From: Candidatus Curtissbacteria bacterium
GTDB taxonomy: Bacteria; Patescibacteriota; Microgenomatia; Curtissbacterales; GWA2-41-24
NCBI GenBank assembly: GCA_016183325.1
Contig: JACPEV010000028.1
Coordinates: forward strand, 1 to 35,749
Direction of reading: 5' to 3'
Length of the DNA: 35,749 nucleotides
Below are positions 23,601 through 31,233 of this stretch, one piece after another. The position numbers and the translations under genes are program-made. The first letter of the stretch is position 1, and each line of letters starts with the position of its first letter. Below the pieces are notes generated by a model that saw only the letters and a program-made list of their open reading frames with translations, did no database searches and was not told the origin of the DNA.

Positions 23601-24350
23601 ATGATCGACATTACCATAAAAACCGCCAGGGAAGCCGGCGCACTTGCCTTGCGCTACTTTAAAACTCAACCAAAAGTTAGCTATAAACTAGATCAAACTC
23701 CAGTAACTCGCGCCGACATTGAGGCCGAAAGGCTCATTAGAAAAATCATTACTAGTCATTTCCCCGACCATGGCATCATCGGCGAGGAGCTAGAAAACAC
23801 AAATCCAAAAGCGAAGCATCAATGGGTCATCGACCCAATCGATGGAACCAAAAGCTTCATCAGGGGAATTTCTTTTTGGTCGACTCTGATCGCACTTCTT
23901 GAAAATGGAAAACCAATAATCGGAATCTCTTTCTCTCCTACAACCGATGAATTATTCATCGCTCAAAAAGGAAAAGGTACTTACTTAAATGACAAAAGAA
24001 TTCACGTTTCCAAGATTTCCAATCTTAAACATGCCTACCTGACTCACAGCTCCGTCGACGCTTTCGAAAAGAAAAGCATGCTAACTGGCTTCATGAATCT
24101 CTACAAGTCAACCAATAGCCACAGAGGTTTCGGCGATTCGTTCGGCTACCACCTACTCATTCAAGGCAAAGTTGATATCATGGTAGAGGCAAAAGACAAG
24201 CTTTACGATATTGCCGCACCATCGATACTTGTCGAAGAAGCAGGAGGTAAGTTTTCTGACCTTAACGGCAAGTTTTCGCTGACTTCAGACTGCGCGGTTG
24301 CTACCAACGGACTACTTCATGACCAGATACTAAAAATACTCAATTCTTAA
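23601..24350 (+). CDS. Inositol monophosphatase family protein
   Basis: GIIGEELENTNPKAKHQWVIDPIDGTKSFIRGISFW; YDIAAPSILVEEAGGKFSDLNG. Confidence 0.93.
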   Translation: MIDITIKTAREAGALALRYFKTQPKVSYKLDQTPVTRADIEAERLIRKIITSHFPDHGIIGEELENTNPKAKHQWVIDPIDGTKSFIRGISFWSTLIALLENGKPIIGISFSPTTDELFIAQKGKGTYLNDKRIHVSKISNLKHAYLTHSSVDAFEKKSMLTGFMNLYKSTNSHRGFGDSFGYHLLIQGKVDIMVEAKDKLYDIAAPSILVEEAGGKFSDLNGKFSLTSDCAVATNGLLHDQILKILNS

Positions 24351-24990
24351 TCCCGTTCCATCTCAATAATCCCTCCAAAAATGAGATTACTTCTAACAGG
24401 TTATCTGTTTCGAAATCAGCCTCAACTTCACCCTTTTCCGCATGAGTTCCAATTTTCACCCAAACCGCGCAAACGCCGTCTAAAGCCTTTTTTGCCACCG
24501 ACAGTACTTCTGGGCGGTCATCAATAATAATAAAAGGCGGGGAAAAATCTTCCTTTATTTTCGGAAACAATTCCGCCTTTGATCTAGAAATAATCACCTC
24601 AGCAGCACGTTTGTCCAAACCTAATTTCTCAATCTTTTGCCTCTGAAACATTTCATGTCCTTGACTAAAAATTACAAGAGTTGAATTTTTGGATAGAAAA
24701 TCCACAAGCTCTTTTGCGCCGGGGATCAAATGTTTCTTGAAATCAACTTCGAGAAAAGCCGCTATCGCCGAGGCAAAATCATCTGAATTTCTTTTTTTTG
24801 CAAAACGCAGGGCAATTTCCTTGAGGTCGACTACCCCCAACTCTTTCTTAACCTCCCCATAAATTTTCCAAAAATCCTCTTGGGCACCCTCACCGTAATT
24901 AGCCTCAATAATCAACCCTGCTTGCTTCTTTAGGGAATCAATATCCAAAATCGTATTATCAATATCAAGAAGGACTGTCGGCTTATCCAT
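24340..24990 (-). CDS. HAD-family hydrolase
   Basis: MDKPTVLLDIDNTILDID..., LVIFSQGH, FIIIDDRPEVLSVAKKA; internal Met preferred over the ORF-track start. Confidence 0.85.
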   Translation of the reverse strand: MDKPTVLLDIDNTILDIDSLKKQAGLIIEANYGEGAQEDFWKIYGEVKKELGVVDLKEIALRFAKKRNSDDFASAIAAFLEVDFKKHLIPGAKELVDFLSKNSTLVIFSQGHEMFQRQKIEKLGLDKRAAEVIISRSKAELFPKIKEDFSPPFIIIDDRPEVLSVAKKALDGVCAVWVKIGTHAEKGEVEADFETDNLLEVISFLEGLLRWNGIKN

Positions 24991-26773
24991 TCCTTTGAAT
25001 ATACTTCTCTGCTTCAGCCAGTATTGAATCCTCAAGCAATCTCGCCGTCTCATCTGTTGTTCTTTTAACTTGATCCAGATTACCCGAAACACCTGCGTAA
25101 ACCTGAATATAATACTTAATCTTCGGTTCCGTACCAGAAGGCCGAACCGTCACTCGCGTCAACTCGTCGCCGGAGAGTACAAATGTCAGCTGGTCTCCGG
25201 TAGTCCCTGTTTTATATTTATCCGGCGCTGCTTTCTCGGTAGGCAACCTGTCAATTACGCCCAGTACCCGAAAACCGGCTAGTTTTTCCGGCGCCCTGTC
25301 TCTAAGTCCCCGCATTACGGATCCTATATTCAAAAATCCGATTTTGCCTCTCATCTCCTGCATATGAAGAATATTTTTAAAGTAACCATACTTTTCATAA
25401 ATCTCGTCAAGATAATCAATCAGCGTCTTCCCGCTATCCGCAAGCCAACTAACCAGCTCGGCTAAAGTTAGCGCCGCAATTGCCGCATCCTTGTCCCGTA
25501 CGAATGTGCCGCGTAAATATCCCAAGCTTTCTTCTGCGGCAAAAACAAAGTCGTCTTTATTCCCCAGTTTTTCAATAATCTCCCCAATAAATTTGAAGCC
25601 GACCAGCAAATCATCAATCACTCTAACCCCAAAGTCCTTGGCAATTGCGCCTATCAAAGAGGTGGTCACATAAGTCTCGATCACCAGATTTTGAGGCCTC
25701 AGTCTTCCGGAATCCTTAAGCCTTGAAAGAATAAAATGGCACATAGCTACCCCAACCTCGTTACCTGTTAAAAATTGCATCTCGTTTTTGACCAAAGCTA
25801 TTTTGGCCGCCACTCCAATTCGATCGGCATCAGGATCAGAGCAAATCGCCAGATCTGCCCCCAATTTTTCACCCAAAGCAATTGGTAAACTCATAACTTC
25901 CTTATATTCAGGGTTAATTAAATCACCGACTGCGGTCGGAAAATTTTCGTCTGGCTCAGCCTGTTCAGGCACCACAGTCACCTTAAATCCCTCCTGATTT
26001 AGAATGGGCAAAACATTGGTAATACCCACTCCATGTATAGGGCTAAATACAATACCTGCGGAACGATTTTTAACAAGAGTCAACTTTCTAACTGCCTCAA
26101 AATATGCTTCATCGACTTCCTTGCCGACAATAGTCACCATTCCCGACTTCAGAGCTTCCTCAAACGAGGCCTTTTTAATTTCACTAACGTTTTTGACAAA
26201 CTCCATAAACTTTTGATCCACAGGCGGCACAACTTGTCCGCCGTCTAACCAATAAAATTTAAAACCGTTATCGGTCCTTGGATTATGAGACGCGGTCAGC
26301 ATCACACCCGCCAGAGCACCCAAGTGTCTTACGGCAAAAGAAATCTCCGGCGTGGCGCGCAAACCGTCAAACAGATAAGACTTAATGCCACTGGCGGCAA
26401 AGACCCTGCAACACAACTCTGCAAATGGTTTGGAAAGTTTTCGGGCTTCATAGCCCACTACAACGCCTCGCAGCTTCGCGCCAGACCCAAAATCCTCAAT
26501 AAAATTAGCAAGTCCTTGAGCAGCTTCTCCTATTGTTTGTAAATTGATTCTGTTCGGCCCGACTCCGATCGGCCCTCTTATTCCGCCAGTCCCAATTTCG
26601 ATGTGTTTATAAAATGAATCTTCGATTGCGGCTATGTCTGGGCTTTCCAAAAGTTCCGCAAGCTCAGGCACAAAATCCTTGAAATTTTTATCTGTTGACC
26701 AGACTTTGAGGTATTCATAAGCCTCATTAGAAAGCCGGTCTTTAATATTCTCAATTTTGACAGAAAGATCCAT
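24983..26773 (-). CDS. Phosphoglucomutase/phosphomannomutase family
   Basis: IGTGGIRGPIGVGPNRIN, VMLTASHNPRTDNGFKFY, ICSDPDADRIGVA, VRPSGTEPKIKYY. Confidence 0.96.
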   Translation of the reverse strand: MDLSVKIENIKDRLSNEAYEYLKVWSTDKNFKDFVPELAELLESPDIAAIEDSFYKHIEIGTGGIRGPIGVGPNRINLQTIGEAAQGLANFIEDFGSGAKLRGVVVGYEARKLSKPFAELCCRVFAASGIKSYLFDGLRATPEISFAVRHLGALAGVMLTASHNPRTDNGFKFYWLDGGQVVPPVDQKFMEFVKNVSEIKKASFEEALKSGMVTIVGKEVDEAYFEAVRKLTLVKNRSAGIVFSPIHGVGITNVLPILNQEGFKVTVVPEQAEPDENFPTAVGDLINPEYKEVMSLPIALGEKLGADLAICSDPDADRIGVAAKIALVKNEMQFLTGNEVGVAMCHFILSRLKDSGRLRPQNLVIETYVTTSLIGAIAKDFGVRVIDDLLVGFKFIGEIIEKLGNKDDFVFAAEESLGYLRGTFVRDKDAAIAALTLAELVSWLADSGKTLIDYLDEIYEKYGYFKNILHMQEMRGKIGFLNIGSVMRGLRDRAPEKLAGFRVLGVIDRLPTEKAAPDKYKTGTTGDQLTFVLSGDELTRVTVRPSGTEPKIKYYIQVYAGVSGNLDQVKRTTDETARLLEDSILAEAEKYIQRNG

Positions 26774-26779
26774 AGAGAT

Positions 26780-27649
26780 CTATTTTATCTCTTCCTTTAA
26801 AATCACCGCTGCATCGGCAGGATCGATTATATTAACGGAAAGCCCGGTTCCAAGCTCAAATCCGGCCCTGTGAATTAGCCTGGGAATTATTCTTATATAC
26901 CAATCCTGGCCATGATAAATGTAGAAATTGTAAGCCGGCCCGTTTTTGAAAACCACCGCCGGAACTCCCGGATGGAAATGAGAACCTCTTGTCAGGTGAG
27001 TAATTAATCTCCTCAGCGTATTTTGCAGGACTGCCGCAAGGTCAGAAACTTCTTCTGCCGAAGTTTCCCCAAAATATTTACCCCGGTTTTTAGGTGCAAT
27101 CCAAGTTTCAAATGGCCACTGGCTAAATTCCGGACAAAAAACGCAAAAATGAGAACTTTCCTCAATCACATTCATTACCGGCTCAAAAGCAAGGGTATCA
27201 AGGTTAATTTGCTTTGGAATCACCACAAGCTGCGAATGTGGATGAGAAATCGAGGCTCCGGCCGCCTCTCCAACATTATTAAATATCAAAACGTGCCCAT
27301 TTTTGGCGTTATAGTTAAATCTTTCCTTAAAAGTTAAAAGAACTTGGTGAACTTGGTCTAAAGACAACTTGTCAAGATCCAAAACATCATCCGGCGAATG
27401 AATAATAACCTCATGGAAGTCGGTAATCGGGTATTTATTGGCAATGACGCGAACCTTCCATCCAACTGTACTGGGCTCACCATCGGGAGTTCTATAAAGC
27501 TCAACCCCCGGGATTTTTTCATAACCAGGACAAAATATGCAAAATTTATCGACTCCCGTGCCCGGTTTTACGTCCGATGGCCGCTTTATTCTGCCTTCGG
27601 CGATAATTACCCACCTGTTTGTCGTTACATCCGGTACAAACTTAGCCAC
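26780..27649 (-). CDS. galT: Galactose-1-phosphate uridylyltransferase
   Basis: CIFCPGYE, VIANKYP, EAAGASISHPHSQLVVIP, SHFCVFCPEFSQWPFETWIAP. Confidence 0.93.
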   Translation of the reverse strand: MAKFVPDVTTNRWVIIAEGRIKRPSDVKPGTGVDKFCIFCPGYEKIPGVELYRTPDGEPSTVGWKVRVIANKYPITDFHEVIIHSPDDVLDLDKLSLDQVHQVLLTFKERFNYNAKNGHVLIFNNVGEAAGASISHPHSQLVVIPKQINLDTLAFEPVMNVIEESSHFCVFCPEFSQWPFETWIAPKNRGKYFGETSAEEVSDLAAVLQNTLRRLITHLTRGSHFHPGVPAVVFKNGPAYNFYIYHGQDWYIRIIPRLIHRAGFELGTGLSVNIIDPADAAVILKEEIK

Positions 27650-27655
27650 AAGTTT

Positions 27656-27683
27656 AGTGTACAGTGTGAAGTGTCAAGTGTAA
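27656..27683. repeat. One-armed 7-bp array AGTGTAC AGTGTGA AGTGTCA AGTGTAA upstream of galT
   Basis: Four contiguous 7-nt units. Confidence 0.85.
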
Positions 27684-28091
27684 AGAGAAGATTTGAGAAA
27701 ATCCCTAAACCCACTTTTTAGTCAAATACCGTGCCAAAAGCCTCATCTTTATTGCGAAATCCCGATCAAAACCATCGGTAGGAAAACTTATAATTAAAGA
27801 CTAAGAGTCCAAAAATTACAATCAAATTCAAGCGCCATAAATTTAATTACAAGACAAGATTAGCATAAAAATTACAAGGCTCTAAAATATAAAAATTGAA
27901 CATATTTATTACTTTAAAATTAGTCCCATTTAACAATCTAAACAAGTTTTAAAGACACACTTTTATAGGAATTATAAGTCATAAAATTGGGAAGTAAATT
28001 GCACTATACAAGCCTTTCGATCATAGACATCTGTAAACATTATAATTTCAGCAATCTTTAAAAACACTTAAGCCTTATAATAAAATCTACT

Positions 28092-28877
28092 TTAAGGAGA
28101 TTTTGTCAGCTTTTTTGCCAACACCAATACCAAAAAAACCGGTAGAACTCGCATCCGCCAAAAACGCCAAGGTTCCATCACCAACCGCCAGAGCCATTCC
28201 ATTCCCCATTTTTGTACAAAAATGGGGGCCCTTTTTTTCACGCCAGCCAGATAATCAAACGCCCCGCCGACTCCGATAGCAACACCGCAATTTAGGCGAT
28301 TTTTGTTCTTGGCAATCCAAAACTCCTGCCGACCCATGCCATATGCCACAAAAAGAAGGTCCACCCTAACTTTTTGGAAATTTTGACCTTTCAGCTTCAA
28401 TTGTTGACCTATAACCTCTTCATTTGGACCAGCAAATACCACTTTAAGCCCCGGATTTTGCAATTTTTGGCGCTCCGAAACCATATTTGCTACATCACCA
28501 AAACCCCCCAAAAAGCCAACACCAATAGTCTTTTTGGCTGATCGTTGACATAGTTTTTGGACTAAATCCACCCCTGCTAGGCGCTCATGTATCTTACCCC
28601 CGAAAATTAGCTTCGCCCAAACCACTCCCGCCCCGTCAGCCAAGCACAAGTCCGCATTTTTCAATATCTGCGAAAATTCGGGGTTTCTCCGGGCTAACAT
28701 CACAATTTCGCTGTTAACCGTCACTACCAAGTGGTATCCCTTTTCATCCCGAGCCAATTGCAAGATTTTACTAATCGCCGATTTTTCGGAAATATCGTCA
28801 ACTCTCACCCCCAAAACATCGACCTGTCTGTCGACAGGCAAGATCTTCTGCCGTTTAAAAGCCTCTAAGCGTCTCAT
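28092..28877 (-). CDS. WecG/TagA/CpsF family glycosyltransferase
   Basis: LVVTVNSEIVMLARRNPEFSQILKNADLCLADGAGVVWA, LLFVAYGMGRQEFWIAKN, VGGAFDYLAGVKKRAP. Confidence 0.93.
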   Translation of the reverse strand: MRRLEAFKRQKILPVDRQVDVLGVRVDDISEKSAISKILQLARDEKGYHLVVTVNSEIVMLARRNPEFSQILKNADLCLADGAGVVWAKLIFGGKIHERLAGVDLVQKLCQRSAKKTIGVGFLGGFGDVANMVSERQKLQNPGLKVVFAGPNEEVIGQQLKLKGQNFQKVRVDLLFVAYGMGRQEFWIAKNKNRLNCGVAIGVGGAFDYLAGVKKRAPIFVQKWGMEWLWRLVMEPWRFWRMRVLPVFLVLVLAKKLTKSP

Positions 28878-28971
28878 TATATTTTTGGAACAAAAACTTC
28901 TCTTTAAACTCTACCTAAATTTTACCCCAAATTCGCTCGAGTTGCTTATTTTAGGAAAATAGATCCTGAAT

Positions 28972-29054
28972 CCCTTCGATTTCACTCAGGTCTTCGACTC
29001 CGAGGTCGCTCAGACTCGAGGAGGTCTACGACAAGTTCAGGACTAAATGTTCAG
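28972..29054. repeat. Palindromic composite repeat (CCTTCGA...CTCAGG type)
   Basis: ATCCTGAATCCCTTCGATTTCACTCAGG...TTCAGGACTAAATGTTCAGGAT with internal CTTCGA-CTCCGAGG-TCGCTCAG. Confidence 0.55.
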
Positions 29055-29382
29055 GATGACAGGAGGGGTTTTGAAACGGGTTCTAGTCAAAGCTAAAATG
29101 TTCCTGGCTAAAATGTTCCTATTTTTAGCTTCAATTTTCTAGCTTCAATCCAAACCGAAATGTTATAAAAAGTTAACTATATATCATATTACGATATACC
29201 TTGTTATAAGAATCTTTATCATCAGGATCAATAAATAGTTTTGGGGAAATATTAGCCGTAATTAGTTTTAGGTATAGTTGTAGTTGTCGCAACCAGTAAC
29301 GTTAAATGTTTTCGTTATCGGGTAATCTTGTCACAAAAACGGTGACCACAACTATACGAGCAGCTAAACCCAAAACCAAACC

Positions 29383-30414
29383 TTACCTCACCTGAATCTG
29401 CCTTCGCCAGGCCTCTATATTCTCAAGCGCCACTGCGCACCCGTACACTACACACTGCATCGGATCCTCAGCCACGTGTGCAGCCACGTTTGTTTGAGAA
29501 GCAATCAGTCTATCAAGTCCCCGTAGTTGAGAAGTACCCCCCGTCATAACTATCCCTCTCTCAATTATGTCAGAGGCCAACTCTGGCGGCGTCTGCTCCA
29601 AAACACTCTTAATACAGGCAATAATCGCCGAAAGTACCGACCCCATCGCCTCGCAAACTTCAAAAGTATCAACGGTGACCGTCTTAGGCAAGCCGGAAAT
29701 GGCGTCACGGCCGCGAGCTTCCATCACCTTTTTAGGCCCACCGGCAACAGCCGAACCAATGTTTAACTTGATCTCCTCTGCCATCCGCTCACCAATTATC
29801 AAGTTATGATTACGCCGCAAATATGTGATAATGCCCTCGTCAAGCTTATTCCCACCGACTTTGGCCGTGGCCGCCACCACAATTCCCCCTACTGAAATTA
29901 CCGCCGCACCAGTCGATCCGCCTCCGATATCCACAATCATCGAACCATATGGAGCATCCGTCGAAAGCTTAACCCCGAGTGCAGCAGCCAACGGCTGCTC
30001 AATTAAATAAGCCGTCTTTGCGCCCGCGCTTAGCGCAGCCTCCAAAACAGCCCGCCTCTCCACCTGAGTAATACCATAAGGAACACAAATCATCACCTCT
30101 GGCCTTACAAATCGGGAAAAACCTGAATCGCCTAAAACCTTTTCCATAAAATACTTAAGCATGCTCTCGGTCACTAAATAATCGGCCACAACTCCATCGC
30201 GCAAAGGCTTTTGGGCGATTAAATTTGTGCCAGTTCTACCAAGCATCTCGCGAGCCTGACTGCCAACAGCCACCACTTTTCCAGACTGCGAATCAACTGC
30301 AATCACGCTCGGTTCAGAAAGCACTACTCCCTCGCTCGAGGACCAAACCAAACAGTTGGATGTTCCAAGATCAATCCCGAGGCGTTTTGTGCGCAATATG
30401 GGCAAAGAAAACAT
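29383..30414 (-). CDS. mreB: Rod shape-determining protein MreB
   Basis: RLGIDLGTSNCLVW, MIVDIGGGSTGAAVISVGGIV, VMTGGTSQLRGLDRLI. Confidence 0.96.
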   Translation of the reverse strand: MFSLPILRTKRLGIDLGTSNCLVWSSSEGVVLSEPSVIAVDSQSGKVVAVGSQAREMLGRTGTNLIAQKPLRDGVVADYLVTESMLKYFMEKVLGDSGFSRFVRPEVMICVPYGITQVERRAVLEAALSAGAKTAYLIEQPLAAALGVKLSTDAPYGSMIVDIGGGSTGAAVISVGGIVVAATAKVGGNKLDEGIITYLRRNHNLIIGERMAEEIKLNIGSAVAGGPKKVMEARGRDAISGLPKTVTVDTFEVCEAMGSVLSAIIACIKSVLEQTPPELASDIIERGIVMTGGTSQLRGLDRLIASQTNVAAHVAEDPMQCVVYGCAVALENIEAWRRQIQVR

Positions 30415-30496
30415 AAATTAACAACTTAGAAAATAGAAACAGAAAATATAAATTTTCTAATTTCTAATCTCTAATATCCATTACCACTTTCTCATT

Positions 30497-30639
30497 CACG
30501 AGTTTCGCACATGATGTCATCCTGGAGCGAATCCGGCTCAGCCGGAGAAGCGATAGGATCTACTTTAAGAATTAAGATTCTATCGTGGTCGTTGCCACTC
30601 CAGAATGACAGATGAAAGTAGTTTAGTGCGAAACTCGTG
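30497..30639. mobile_element. MITE-like palindromic element, family 2 copy B
   Basis: Perfect 14-bp TIR CACGAGTTTCGCAC / GTGCGAAACTCGTG; 5-bp TSD TCATT at 30492-30496 and 30640-30644. Confidence 0.75.
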
Positions 30640-30769
30640 TCATTTCCAGCAACTAATTTCTTTTGGTATTTCGATGGCCGGCAAACATTGTAATCACTAC
30701 TGTATCAAAAGGGCAACAGGTAATTTGGAGTTTTACGACCTAAATATTACCTAAAGGGATCAAAGGATA

Positions 30770-30799
30770 GTCAAAGTCGAAAGCCAAAGTGTAAAGTCG
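30770..30799. repeat. Left arm of element D: GTCAAA GTCGAAA GCCAAA GTGTAAA GTCG
   Basis: 6-7-nt units, inverted relative to 31190-31218. Confidence 0.8.
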
Positions 30800-30801
30800 T
30801 C

Positions 30802-31206
30802 TCATCGAATCTTTTTTATTAGACCAGTAAGCATCGCGATAATTTCCTGACATTCCTTGCTCAAAAGATCACCTTTTTCTTTATCAATTTGTCCAATTTC
30901 TACAAGAACCACAATCCAATAGTCCGTTTCACCTTCAGAACCTCTTGATATTTCCAAGTGTGAAGCAAAACTTTTTCCTCTGTGGCTATGAAACCCCTCG
31001 GCAATATTTGCAGGAACTGAAAAAGCTGAGGATATTGCTTGTCTCCAAATCTCCCAATCAGCAAAACTCTTCTTCTTTGATTTAGATAATTTGTACAGTT
31101 CAAGTGCTAGTTTATGTGCTCTTTGCCAAACAATTAAATCCTGATAAGATCTTACTTTTGGCTTTGACTGATCACTTTGATTTATTCCCGACTTTTCACT
31201 ATTCAC
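30802..31206 (-). CDS. Four-helix-bundle protein (S23-like), probable GTG start inside the repeat arm
   Basis: YQDLIVWQRAHKLALELYKLSKSKKKSFADWEIWRQAISSAFSVPANIAEGFHSHRGKSFASHLEISRGSEGETDYWI. Confidence 0.92.
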   Translation of the reverse strand: MNSEKSGINQSDQSKPKVRSYQDLIVWQRAHKLALELYKLSKSKKKSFADWEIWRQAISSAFSVPANIAEGFHSHRGKSFASHLEISRGSEGETDYWIVVLVEIGQIDKEKGDLLSKECQEIIAMLTGLIKKIR

Positions 31207-31218
31207 TTTGACTTTGAC
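31190..31218. repeat. Right arm of element D (minus strand GTCAAA GTCAAA GTGAATA GTGAAAA GTC)
   Basis: 6-7-nt units in inverted orientation. Confidence 0.85.
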
Positions 31219-31233
31219 TCCTGATGCTTCGCG

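Noticed and set aside
27715-28090. AT-rich gap containing a minus-strand open frame ...SLIISFPTDGFDRDFAIKMRLLARYLTKKWV*
   Set aside because: Looks protein-like but no start codon or upstream coding body was found; no structured RNA recognised either.
29096-29150. Small repeats GCTAAAATGTTCCT x2 and TAGCTTCAA x2 upstream of the WecG-like gene
   Set aside because: Only two copies each in AT-rich DNA; not distinguishable from chance or minor slippage.
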